From Naganishia liquefaciens (taxonomy: Eukaryota; Basidiomycota; Tremellomycetes; Filobasidiales; Filobasidiaceae), in the NCBI GenBank assembly GCA_013423385.1, contig BLZA01000023.1, positions 1,057,782 to 1,121,781 of the forward strand: a stretch of 64,000 nt of DNA, in the 5' to 3' direction. Each line of letters opens with the position of its first letter. Position 1 is the first letter of the stretch. This document shows positions 22,142 to 32,904 of this stretch, one piece after another. The notes under the pieces were generated by a model. That model was not told where the DNA came from. It did no database searches and was given only the letters and a program-made list of their open reading frames with translations. The translations under genes and the position numbers were made by a program.

Positions 22142-24270
22142 ATGTGTCCCCCCGCCGACGACGCCAACGCCGCACCGCCCCGAAAGGAGGACTGCGTCCC
22201 GATCGAGACCAATGCGCCGTCCATTCCGACCGTCAACGGACAGCAGAATGGCGAGTCGCATTTGCCCGCCGGGGCGCAGCCGCAGCATCATTCGAATGGG
22301 ACGCATCAGAACAAGAAGAAGAATCCGTATGGGCCGAGGTATTCGGATTTCCTGAGTAATACGAGCAATTGGAGTATTATTGAGAGTACGCTCAGAGGTG
22401 AGTACCCGAGGAGCGGCGAGCGACCGAAGGGAGCGAGATTACTTGTCTCGTCGAGCGAAGCGAGAACCCCTCCGAGCGACCGAAGGGAGCGAGAATACCA
22501 GCGCCGCAGGCACGAGGCCGTCGTAGGAGGGCCGAGAATACCCTCGAGCGACCGAAGGGAGCGAGAATCCCCTCTCGTCGAGCGCAGCGAGAGTACCTTC
22601 CTCGACGAGCGCAGCGAGAATCCCCTCTCGTCGAGCGCAGCGAGAGTACCTTCCTCGACGAGCGCAGCGAGAATACCTTCCTCGACGAGCGCAGCGAGAG
22701 CACCTTTCTCGGCGAGCGCAGCGAGAACACTTTTTCTCGTCGCCCGCGAATAGGAGGTGCTGTCGGCAAAGATGTACGAGCAAGCCCAAGAGCCAGCCCG
22801 CCAGCATAGGCGGCGTGGCAACCAAGGTCTCTTCATTTTTGTCCTTCCCATCCTCGCAACCCTCTACCCCTCGATCCGATCACGCCCACTCTGAGCGATC
22901 CCTCATCTTCCACCATTCCGCCCGTGTCGAGGACCCCACTGACGCCCATCTCCACCAGAGGGAGAGCAATTCGCCAACGCCTTTTTCACGCTCGAGACCA
23001 AGATCAAGATCGCCAAGGCGTGAGTCGTCCGCTTGGCCATTGCCCCCCCCGATGCTAATGTCCCCTCGCAGCCTCGACGAATTCGGTGTCGAATACATCG
23101 AGCTGACCTCGCCCGCCGCCTCGCCGGAATCGTTCAACGACTGCAAGACCATTTGCTCGCTCGGCCTCAAGCGATCCAAGATCTTGACCCATATCCGATG
23201 CCACATGGACGACGCCCGACTCGCCGTCGAGACGGGTGTCGACGGTGTCGATGTCGTTATCGGTACGAGTTCGTTCCTGCGTGAGCACTCGCACGGCAAG
23301 GACATGACCTGGATCACCAAGCAGTGAGTCGGACCGAGCCTTTTCAGCCCAACCGCGCTCATCCCGCCGTTGCAGGGCCATCGAGGTCATCGAGTACGTC
23401 AAGTCCAAGGGCATCGAGATCCGATTCTCCTCGGAGGACTCGTTCCGATCCGAGCTCGTCGACTTGCTCTCCATCTACCGAACCGTCGACAAGGTCGGCC
23501 TCAACCGAGTCGGTGTCGCCGATACCGTCGGATGCGCCGACCCGCGACAGGTGTACGACCTCGTGCGAACGCTGCGTGGTGTCGTCTCGTGCGACATTGA
23601 ATGCCACTTCCACAACGACACGGGTTGTGCCATCGCCAACGCTTATGCGGCGCTCGAGGCCGGTGCCACGCACATTGATACCTCGGTGCTCGGTATCGGA
23701 GAGCGAAACGGTATCACCCCTCTCGGTGGTCTGATCGCGCGAATGATGGTCGCCGACCCGGACTATGTCAAGTCCAAGTACAACTTGCCCATGCTCCGAG
23801 AGATTGAAAACCTCGTCGCCGACGCCGTCGAGATTTCCGTGCCGTTTAACAACTACATTACCGGATTCTGCGCATTCACCCACAAGGCCGGTATTCACGC
23901 CAAGGCGATCCTCGCCAACCCGGCCACGTACGAGATCCTCAACCCGACAGATTTCGGCATGTCCCGATACGTCTCGATCGGTCATCGACTGACGGGATGG
24001 AACGCTGTCAAGTCGCGTGCCGAGCAGCTCAACCTCGACATGACCGACGAACAGGTCAAGGATGCTACTGCCAAGATCAAGGAGCTCGCAGACGTCAAGA
24101 CCCAGAGCATGGAAGACGTCGATGCCATCCTGCGTATCTACCACACCGCCATCAACGCCGGCGAGCTCGAGGTCGGTCAGCAGAAGAAGCTGCAGACCTT
24201 GCTCGACAAGCACATGCCCACATCAAGGGAACAGTCTCCGGCTCCGGGAAAGCGCGAGGCCCAGGCCTAG
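22142..24270 (+). CDS. LYS20: Homocitrate synthase
   Basis: Condenses 2-oxoglutarate and acetyl-CoA to homocitrate, the first and lysine-feedback-controlled step of the fungal alpha-aminoadipate lysine pathway. Residues 1-70 are a variable Pro/Gln-rich leader. The TIM barrel starts at [11 protein letters not shown] and, across the first intron, [19 protein letters not shown]. It continues with [53 protein letters not shown], the metal-binding [18 protein letters not shown] and [20 protein letters not shown]. The C-terminal region has [14 protein letters not shown] and [14 protein letters not shown]. Four exons. The first intron (22398-22958) is 561 bases and repeat-built, the second and third about 50. 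The family is certain; LYS20 and LYS21 are not distinguishable here. Confidence 0.97.
22398..22762 (+). repeat. Palindrome-like module array B with six-fold tandem expansion
   Basis: Order: donor GTGAGT, GAGCGACCGAAGGGAGCGAG, TCTCGTCGAGCGAAGCGAGA, a second GAGCGACC module, GCGCCGCAGGCACGAGGCCG, GAGCGACCGAAGGGAGCGAG again, then six copies of a unit of about 27 bases centred on GAGCGCAGCGAGA (about 22570-22735), and last ATAGGAGGTGCTG at 22750-22762. The GLC3 copy has one unit where this has six. Confidence 0.88.
22398..22958 (+). other. Oversized repeat-built intron of LYS20 (candidate introner-like element, copy B)
   Basis: The intron runs from GTGAGT at 22398 to CCACCAG at 22958, phase 1, rejoining G|AG of the conserved R-E-G-E-Q-F. 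The first 365 bases are a GC-rich module array homologous, module by module, to the GLC3 intron. The remaining 196 bases are ordinary C+T-rich intron sequence. Without splicing the frame leaves homology with homocitrate synthase and stops at 22751-22753. Confidence 0.78.
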
Positions 24271-24689
24271 GCGATTGGCGCGGTAGATGAGACAACAGAA
24301 TCCTAAAATAATAAAAAAAAAGCAGCGTCGTCGTGCGCAATATGGGCGACGGGCGCAGGACAAGAGCTGGCAGGCTTTGGCGTATGGTGGGGCTCTCGTT
24401 CTTGCCCGCGAACATGTACCCTGTAGCTCTAGAATGAAAATGGCTATTCCATGTTTGGTTTGATCCAAGGCTGCTCGACCGGTCGGGGTCATCGATGAAT
24501 TGCCGCAACAGAATGGCAGCGTTGCACCCCTCCTTGCCACGCGATCGGTCTTGTCCGATCAATCGAGTTTTTTTTGAAACAGCGACGGCAGGTCATCTCG
24601 TAGTCTTTGTCGGTCGAACCCTCGGCGGCCCCTTGACACTTGAAGTCGTCCACTTGCACTCGCAAAGTCGGCAGTCGGGAATTTTCAGC
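24271..24689. other. LYS20 3' region and SLX9 upstream region
   Basis: Some 420 bases. An AATAATAAAAAAAAA stretch at about 24306-24320, 40 bases past the LYS20 stop, is a plausible poly(A) signal zone. No other gene is seen. Confidence 0.45.
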
Positions 24690-25583
24690 ATGGTGCGCTG
24701 CCCGCTCTCCGCCTCGGTAAATCCCTACTAACGTCACGCCGCAGCCGAAAGCGACGAAAAACCCGAGAGCGCGTCTGCACAGCAAGGCGGCCGCGTCGGC
24801 GAAAGCGGTCAAGCAGCCATCGCAAGAGGGCACGACCGATGATGTGCAGATGGTAGACGCTTCCTTGACGGCGTCCGGCGGCGGCGGCGGCGGCGGCGGC
24901 GGGGGGAAAAAGGCGAGACAGGCGGGTGTGCAGAGTAAAATACCAGGCAAGTCGACCGGATCTTTCTTCGAGGTATCCGATGGCGGCGGAGGGGGGTTCC
25001 TGTGTGTTGACGTTCTGGCTGCTTTCTCGTAGAGCTGAGAACGCAATTCCTGCAAACGTCTGCTCATCCGTACTCGCGCTCCCACATGCGCCGCATGAAG
25101 CGTAAAACGAGGGAAGATCTCTCTGGTGGATCGCTTTCGGCAGTCCAGGAGGCATTGCTGGGCACACTGGACGCGGACGAGGCTGCGGCGGATACGCTCA
25201 ACGGCGATGAAGATGACGAAGAGGACGCCGCCGATGCAGATATCGTGGGAGCCAAGAAGAAGCGGAGACGAGGCAACAAGGGGAAAAACCCCGAGGCGCA
25301 GGTCACGAATGGCGGGTTCACGATGATTGGTTTGGGAAAGGGCAAGACGCTCAAGCCCAAGCAGCGGCAGCAGGAGATGTAAGTGTCGTGGCAAGCTTCG
25401 CTCAGTGTTGCCCTCGACGACGACGACTCAACATGCAACTCTGTGCGCAGTCTTCAAGCACGAGCGCGGGTGAACGCCGTGATCGCCAACCCGGTGTTCA
25501 AGGCGAACCCATTCGCAGCGATCCGGGAACACGCGGGAAATACGCTCGTCAAGCAAAAGACGGAGACTGCAAAGGAGACGTAG
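24690..25583 (+). CDS. SLX9: Ribosome biogenesis protein Slx9
   Basis: Nucleolar factor of small-subunit pre-rRNA processing and pre-40S export. The coding start is only the ATG at 24690-24692. A GTGCGC..CTAAC..CAG intron joins it to PKATKNPRARLHSKAA, which is the family's N-terminus. A basic region and a poly-Gly run (24878-24902) follow. After the second intron come LRTQFLQTSAHPYSRSHMRR and MKRKTREDL, then an acidic stretch, KKKRRRGNKGKNPEAQ, and MIGLGKGKTLKPKQRQQ. The last exon gives VNAVIANPVFKANPFAAIR and HAGNTLVKQK, the diagnostic C-terminal block. Four exons in all. Confidence 0.85.
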
Positions 25584-25977
25584 CACGGCTGTGACAGCAG
25601 GGGGAAAGGCCGGCGGCGGGAGGTCGTGAAGTGTTCCGGGGGCCGCCAAGGGATCCGAGGTTTCGCGTCACATGTTTGGACATATGGCATACATATAATG
25701 GCTTGGTCTCGAACAGATCGCTCATGAGGCTTGCTTGCCCGGTGGTGTCCGGAGGCTACAACGCCAGTCATCCTTGTTCGGTCCCTGTTGACCGATTCGA
25801 ATACACCTCACACGGCCACCCTCCATTGCCGGCGCGCGTCTCAATCGCACGCCGATCGGGCGTGGTTGAGGAGCTGGCTAGCTGGTTGAATAGAATTCTG
25901 GTGTCCGACAGACAATTCACTCGTCACGCACCGTCCTCTGGCTTTGACATTGCCCTCCATACCCGCTGACGTTCATC
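25584..25977. other. Intergenic region between SLX9 and the DUF3605 gene
   Basis: About 390 bases; no gene or clear regulatory motif was found. It should contain the SLX9 terminator and the promoter of the next gene. Confidence 0.4.
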
Positions 25978-27219
25978 ATGGGCGGACCCGGGCTATACCC
26001 ACCTCCGCCGCATATCAAGGGAATCCCCACCAAGGCCGAGCTGGATGCATTACCGCGGCTAAACACATGGGAGGAGCTCAAGGATACGATAGGTGAAGAG
26101 AATCCCCCCTTTCCCCCCTCCTTTCCCCTTTCTTCTTTCCCCATCATCTCACCCGCTGGCTCCTTCACTCGTGCTCATCCGTAACGGTCCGCAGCACGTT
26201 GGTGAGTAGACTAGGCAGACGTCGTTTGACGATGCTCAGCTGTCGTCGCGTGGACTTGTCGCGTTTTTAGCGAGCTGGGAGAGCTCGGCCGGGGACCCGA
26301 GTTGCAGGCTCGTTATGACAAGTGGATGACGACGATCAAGGAAGAGTACGGAACGACTGGTGAGCGACGCTTCGGTGGTCTCTGCTTGAGATCGTTCTGA
26401 TAGAAGGGGGTGGGGGGGCATTTGATCAGAGAAATACCTCATGGAAGCACGTCTGCCCTGGGAGTCTGGTCGGACTGACGGCCATGTCGATCAGCAGCCT
26501 GCAGAGTCAAACGGGACAATCACCGCCCATGACCTCGACCTCGACGCCGATGGGCAGTACCTCGAATTCAACATTGGACAACAGCTGGATCCCGAGCTCT
26601 ATGCAGTCTTACCCAACGACTGGCCGTATAATACCCCTTACGATGTCGAGCACATCGTCGTATGGAGCAAGGTGAGAATGAGCTACCCCGAGATTCTCGG
26701 TGCCAGAATCGCCCCTCCCCCCCCTCCCCGCGTGCGCGTGCGACTGATCCGCCATGTGTTAGCTCGCCATCTTCCACCCCTCCCTCGTCCAGTCCGACAC
26801 CGCGAAATGGGCTCGAATCCAGCAAGACGGATTCGCGGGATTCACGGGCGACCCGGCGATGCAGGAGCCGCCGGTTGAAACACCGCCGGGCGGGACATTG
26901 TTCAGTAGTTTGAGAGAGGTGGGGCCGTGGGGATGGTGTACGGAGGGAGGCAAGGAGGTGGGCAAGATGGTTGTGACGTTGTGGCCTGTGGACGAGTATG
27001 AGTGTGTCTGGGTGAGTTCCCGGCGAGGCCGGGGTGTTTTGCTTGAAATCTGACTTGCACGCGCGTTCGGCAACGGGTCATCTCAGTTTGTGAACCCTCC
27101 GGTACGTCTGTGCATCTCCTCCCTCGGTCATGGGCACTGGCTGACTCGTGGATGCGCAGCGGCTTCAATCTGTGCGCGGGCTGAGCCACTTTCACGTCTT
27201 TGCGCGTCGGCGAGGGTGA
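25978..27219 (+). CDS. DUF3605 family protein
   Basis: Uncharacterised fungal family, some members of which are called N-acetylglucosamine-induced protein 1. It starts MGGPGLYPPPPHIKGIPTK, with LPRLNTWEELKDTIG. After introns it continues GRGPELQARYDKWM, KYLMEARLPWE, NIGQQLDPELYAVLPNDWPY and the family hallmark DVEHIVVWSK. The end reads WVNPP-like FVNPPRLQSVRGLSHFHVFA, closing at the TGA 27217-27219. About six introns. No signal peptide or membrane segment. Function is unknown; the fold's hallmark blocks are all present. Confidence 0.83.
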
Positions 27220-27527
27220 TTGTTGAAAGAGGGCGGGGGGGGGGGCGCATGATGGATATAGAGTACAAGTACAAGCTTTGGCGCGAATATAGATCTCCTG
27301 CAGCGCGCCCCATTGTCGTGCCTGGCCCATGAATTGGCCATCCTGCCTCGCCGAGAATCACCAGAATGGCCAATTCCCATTCCCTTTCCCGCGCCCGATC
27401 ACGCTCTGAGACAATCAAATCACCTGACCCCGCACCCCTCCCTATATATCCACCGCGCCATTCCCACCCCCCCGCTTCGGCCGGGACACATCCATAGGGG
27501 AGCCACGATGTATGCCCACTCCGCGCC
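27220..27527. other. Intergenic region before transcription factor 1
   Basis: 308 bases with a G run at about 27232-27245 just after the DUF3605 stop, then C-rich plus-strand sequence that likely forms the promoter of the next gene. No gene seen. Confidence 0.4.
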
Positions 27528-30500
27528 ATGACGCCCGTGACCGAGTCTCTGAGCGAGCAGCAGCCGGCGAGGGCGAGAGCCGCATCGCCGCACGCGCCCG
27601 CGGGTTCGGCAACGAGTCCACCGGCGGAATCGTCCTTGGCCGCTGCATCTGTCAGCACGTCGGCACGTGAAAAGGCCGCCGTCGAGGGAACCAGCGCTCG
27701 TTCCGAACCGCAAGGCGTATGTAAAGAGGAAGCCACCAGCGATAAAAAATCCGAGAACGAGGAGAGCGTGAAAAAGGAACGGGACAAGAAGAATGCCACC
27801 AAGAAGCCGAGGGAGCAGTATTCGTGTGTAGAGTGCTTTCGGTGAGTCGTGGGAGCGAGCGCAGCCTCTGCATTTCGGGGCGCCTTGAGCTGATCATCCG
27901 GGCGTGATCGTAGGCGCAAGCAGAGATGCGAGTGAGTATCAGTCTCTCGTTACCACGTTTTAGTGCTCTCGTGATTGATATCGACCCCCTCACGCTTTCG
28001 CAGCCGAAGATTCCCGTGCAAAAACTGCATCGCCCGGCGTCTTCCCGAACGATGCATCCCCCCACCGGGGCATCCGCTCTATCGGGATCCAGCATTGGGC
28101 CCCGTCATTCCCGGCGTCACAAAGACGGACGCGAATCCCCCACCACCACCACCAATACCGCCACCGCCGCACACGACAGGCTTGTTTCAGCCTCCCGCCG
28201 TAACATCCACCGACGCAACTTTTCCCGGCGGCTCTTCCGTCTTGGCTCAACCCGCGGGAATGCCATATCCCAGTTCTGCACCTCTGGCGGCGCCTCCTGT
28301 GACTCACATACCGGCATCGATGGCACACCTGCCGGATCTCGCGGGGATCAATAGACGCGCAAGTGAAGCGAGGGTTTCGGGTTACGGATCGCAACACCAT
28401 GTGGGTGGGGAATTTTATCGTCCGAGTTCTGCACCGGGAGGAGGATACAGTGCGGAACAGGATCCACAGTATGGCATGGCCCATAAACGACGACGGGTGG
28501 AACGAGAAAGCTCGGCGTACGGTCCCGTGTCCGTCAAGCCCGAACTTTCACGTATGCTGAGCGTCGGGGGTAGTTCGGTTTTACCCGCACCTGAGGGCAT
28601 GCGACCGCTGGTCGTAGAACAGCCGGGATCCGCGTCGCTTCCCCTGAATCCGACGGTCAAAGAACAGGCATCCGAGTCCGCAGCGACCTTGGCAGAAACC
28701 ACGGCACGTCTCGCGAGATTAGAGCGCCTGTTGACGCTTCAGGACCACACGTATGCCGAAAAGCGGCTTCGTCTTGCCGAGGAAGCGGCTTTGCGTATGC
28801 TAGAGGGCGGCACAACCACGGAGAGGGACACCTCGATGGGGCATGTATTGCATGCGGGTAATCACGGACGGACACAGGTGGGGTATTCTCCCTCCCATGT
28901 ACGCGGACAAAAGCATCAGGGGCAATCCCTGCGTATAGACATTTCAGCGACGACGGCGGCGGCGGCGGCGGCAACAGAAGAACCGAATGGTCCGGTGGCG
29001 CAGAGCCATGCGACAGCATCGGTCGATCATGATGATGACGGGGGCGAAAATCACCTGGATAGTGCCGACGTCAAGGGTCATTTTGGGCAATGGGATACGG
29101 TTGAAATCATTGGAGATGCCGGATACACGGGTGCAGAGGGTTTGAATGCTTTGACAGCGGCGTCCGTCTTGGTGAGTGACGGGGTGCATTGGTGTCCGGC
29201 GTTTCATGATGCAAACAGACAAAATATCTTCAAATCTAGGCAAACAGACCCACCCGTCCTGGCTATGGCAAGACTTTTTTCGCGCGAAAGAGCCAGGAGA
29301 ATACGAATGCCGCGTCGATGGAAAAGCTCATTGGCCTGTCGCAAGTTCAGGCCACCGAGATTCGTTCTCTGATTGCGGTGCTGCCCACGATCGAAGTGGC
29401 GCAGCACCTCATTGAGCGGTATTTCAAGCTATGGGGCAAGTCGCTTGTCTCTTGCCGGAAGATGGGTGCTTTTTTGCTGATCGTTCGATCGCTTCCACTT
29501 CCAGACTGGAGTCGGTATCCCTTGTCAGCCTCCCACGCCTTTCCGACAGATTGGCAAAAGTTTTACACCAAGGAAATCGAGCGCGAGTTGGGCGCCGCCG
29601 GAACCAACTATTTCTCATCCCTGGCACTGCTCCTCGGAGCCCTCGCGCTCGGATCTGTTTCGCCCGTGCTCAGCTGCTCGGACACACATATCACGGCGTC
29701 CACGTACTTTTGGGCATCTTCCAAGGCTCTGATGTATTGCGAGACGGCAGGGACGAACGATATCCGCACTATTTGGGCAAAGAGCGTGCTCGTCAGGTAT
29801 ACGGATCTCGTGAGAAACACGCAGGCGAGCTGGCATGTAGTCGGTGGCTGGATCAGAAACGCGATAGACCAGGGTCTTCATCGGTGAGTTGCGGCTTTAG
29901 ACTAACATGGTGTGTAGCCTGAGCTGAATCTGACTTGGCAGAGATGGGACGGGGTTCGAACCGCCTCTTGCGCAAGATCTCACGGCCGAGAGGCGCGTCT
30001 TGTGGTCACATGTGCTTCATGCTGGTGAGCACGATATCGGCTTCGGCGGACGAGCCTACTCACACCACATCCCAGACAGAGAATGGGCGCTATTGCTTGG
30101 CCGTCCCCTCGCAATCAACCAGTATTCGACGAGAATGCCCGATGACAATGATTTAAGCGCGTACCCTTGGGATTATCGGGTCTATCTTTCGACAAGAAAC
30201 AACTTTATACCGTGAGTCCGATTCGGACAAGGGGGAACACGCTTGACTGAACGTCTCGTGTCTTTTGCAGAATACTGGAAAGAATTTCTCGCATATTTCA
30301 AGATCATGGGCTAGCATACGAGCACGGACGCTCGGGAAGACAGGTCATGGAGAACGATCGCAATCGAATGTATCAAGAGGTACTAGCGATCGACCGAGAC
30401 ATCGACAACTACCTCGTCACCCTACCGGCATGCTTCTCCTTGGACCCTACCAAGAGCAATCTCGCCCTCGATCAACAATACCCGCGGTTACCCTTCTACC

Positions 30501-31348
30501 GCAGTCTCATTACCGGTGCAATCAACTTTCACAGGATTCTGATGCACCGGCCGTTCATGCTCAAGCCTATTCGACGGAAAAGGCACCCGTACCGGTACTC
30601 GTGGCAAAAGTGTGTCGATACGGCTGTACAGGATCTGCGCGCACGCACGGTTTGGCAGAAGACGCTCACACCAGCGGAACAGGTGGGTGAACTGGTAAAA
30701 GAAGCTGAAATACGGCTGATGCGTGGTCCCGTTTCCAGACGCAAACCTACGGCGGCAGTTTTGCGCCATTCAACGATTGTGTTGTCTTGGGTCTGTCGAT
30801 TCTGATATCACTTGATATGGGCGAGATGCCCTCGCCGGAGATATACTCGGAACACCTGACATATCTGCAGGATTTTGTTCAACGACTGCAATCCGACCTT
30901 GATGACGGTCGAGACGGAACCACTGCTCAAAAGGAACGGACGATCATGGACTCCATCTTGGCTCGATTGGATGCCTTGATCAACAACGATGAAGGTTCCA
31001 CACGCAATGGACGCGGCCCGCACTCTGCATCGGCTCATGATCATCCGGGTATGTCAGGACGCGATGGTAGCACGCTGGCTCGACTGATCGTCCATGACCC
31101 TCGCAGCGTCGGCTCACCACCATGGGCCCATCGCGAAGCCGCGCTCGGTCGTGATGCCCAGTCCCGGCACTTCGGGACAAAGCACACCATACGACGCCAG
31201 CCAGGCAAACGCCCAGATGGCGTTGATCGACTTTGACCCAACTGCCCTCGGGTTCGATCCCAACACAATTCTCGATAGCCAGGCACCCTTTGATTGGGAG
31301 GTCTATTTGTCGGAAATGTACAATGAGGGCAATTTGTTCATGAATTAG
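27528..31348 (+). CDS. Zn2Cys6 transcription factor 1
   Basis: Nuclear DNA-binding regulator; target pathway unknown. An acidic/basic leader of about 100 residues precedes the zinc cluster YSCVECFRRKQRCDRR and FPCKNCIARRLPERC, with cysteine spacing C-x2-C-x6-C-x5-C-x2-C-x8-C. The cluster is encoded across three exons, the middle one just 18 bases (27914-27931). Then come a Pro-rich region, a short coiled stretch near LARLERLLTLQDHTYAEKRL and the fungal-specific transcription factor domain (VLPTIEVAQHLIERYFKLW, FPTDWQKFYTKEIER, LALLLGALALGSVS, WSHVLHAGEHD). The C-terminal part ends at FMN, 31348. One intron is GC-AG (29436-29504). The whole is about 1000 residues. Confidence 0.88.
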
Positions 31349-31400
31349 AGCTCTGATCAAATGCTGGAGTAAACTAGATTGCGAGAGGCTGATGGATCCG

Positions 31401-32034
31401 TCATGTAGTCTCGGCCGCTCCGAGAAGGGCCACAATAGTCCCTGTAGATTTCCGCTTTCCAATCCAGGCAACCAGTAGCAACGTATCGTCCGCGGTGGCC
31501 GCGTTTACTTTTCGAATATCTTCGAGTCCCGCCAGCAGGTTGTACAATTTGGAGCCCTTGATGATGCCTGCTTGGCCGTCAAGATCGCATGATATTATCT
31601 TTGGCTCTTCAAACTAGTGCACGGATGATGAGATGAAAGCTTCCAGGGGCTGCTCTTCACTTACAGAGGAAAGGTCCAGTTGCAAAGCTTTCGTCATCTG
31701 TTCCCATGCACGTGTGATATCATCTTTGTCCATCACGACGGCAACGTCCTCAACGTCTGGGTCATCCGCGACGTTGCCCACGCAAAAACTTCCCGCTCCG
31801 TACGTTTCGATAGCGGCATCCCTGGATTCTGCGAGGAGTGTTTGGGCATACTCGGTATCGTCGTCTTGTGAGGAAGTGTTCGTTGGGCGTAAATCAATAA
31901 TGGTTCCATCCTTTAGAGCATCGCTTGGCTGCTGACATCCGAGAGACTGAAGCAACTGTCTAATAGACGACGTTAGACGAAAGCCTCTCAGGAGTGCTTT
32001 CTGGCGGTAACACTCACAACGTGCGATCGCTCAT
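31401..32034 (-). CDS. Small uncharacterised protein
   Basis: About 175 residues in three exons; no family recognised. Exon 1 codes only MSDRT plus two bases. Exon 2 runs from LQLLQSLGCQQPSDALKD to ITRAWEQMTKALQLDLSS. Exon 3 runs from FEEPKIISCDLDGQAGIIKG to GTIVALLGAAETT and stops at 31401-31403. There is no signal peptide or membrane segment. Splice sites are GTGAGT..TTAG and GTAAGT..CTAG, both clean, and the exons keep the frame, which is why I believe the gene. The alternation of hydrophobic strands in exon 3 would suit a small alpha/beta domain, but that is a guess. It converges with transcription factor 1, with only 52 bases between stops. Confidence 0.6.
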
Positions 32035-32904
32035 GGTTACGAGTTTATAGCGTTGGGCGAAGAAAGGATTCTGGCGAAGTGGGAGTCTAACAAGGCAGGA
32101 CTGCGATACGAAGAAGCCTAAAGTGTCCAACGTGTTTGACCAGCTCATATAACTGCTCTCGTCGAGCGTTCGATCATGGCGGAATGACGTAATCAGCAGG
32201 GCTGATATTGGACGACATGCCACAAACGCAGCCTGATGGTGTCCCCTAGTACCGGGGACAGGGTATTCATCCCGTTCACAGGTAACAGCGTCATTCTCCT
32301 CTCCGGCCACCCTATCCTCGCCTATCCCATAGGAAGGCAAACTTGCAAACCGCAGGATCCGACCTCGAGGGATTCGCGCTTGCCCCGCATGAGCTACACT
32401 ACGTACGCGAAGGTAGCGATCGAGGACAGACGCGGGACCTGTTGCCAAGGAGAGTGCTGTTTGTGAGGTTTGGGATACCGTTCTGCTTGACGTTTGAACA
32501 GCTATCTCGCGCCGGTTTGTCATGTGCGGAGCTCGTGACAGATCGAGTGGTATAGCGAAGGTAATAAATCTGTAGACGTTGATTGAGAATTGCGCCACAT
32601 TCCGGCAAGTGTGGACATTGAATCCCCGGAAAGTAAAGGCGCCAAAGACTGGGAGATACACTCGGTATTGATTCCGCGCGCAATTAGGCAGTTACGAAAG
32701 CTGTAATTGAAGGAATGCCATTGAAATTCGTCCCAATTAGTCTGTGCGATCGCCGTGGGGTTGGGAATCTCGATAGCGGCGACCACTTGTCGACAGCTTC
32801 GTCGGTCTCGGGCGACATCTCGTCCACCGGAGTTTCTCAGCCGTGTTGTTGAGTTTTGTATACACCAACGTCCAGTGACAACAGCCCACCACAAAGGATG
32901 CGAC
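32035..32904. other. Divergent promoter region between the small gene and transcription factor 2
   Basis: 870 bases. A minus-strand frame without stops runs from 32661 down into the small gene's first exon, but its translation looks non-coding to me. A plus-strand frame (32343-32555) has no family. Most likely a shared regulatory region. Confidence 0.4.

Noticed and set aside
22142-22753. Reading LYS20 straight through its first intron as a 203-codon protein
   Set aside because: Homology to homocitrate synthase stops exactly at the GTGAGT donor and resumes exactly after the CCACCAG acceptor.
29946-29960. GGGGTTCGAACCGCC, like the B box / T arm of a tRNA gene
   Set aside because: It lies inside the coding exon of transcription factor 1 in frame, and no acceptor stem, D arm or anticodon arm can be placed around it.
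31243-31256. Second T-arm-like GGGTTCGATCCC
   Set aside because: It codes the GFDPN part of transcription factor 1; no cloverleaf can be formed.
32035-32661. 209-codon extension upstream of the small gene at 31401-32034
   Set aside because: Its translation lacks any family or compositional pattern of coding sequence and would use up the divergent promoter; kept only as an open question in the findings.
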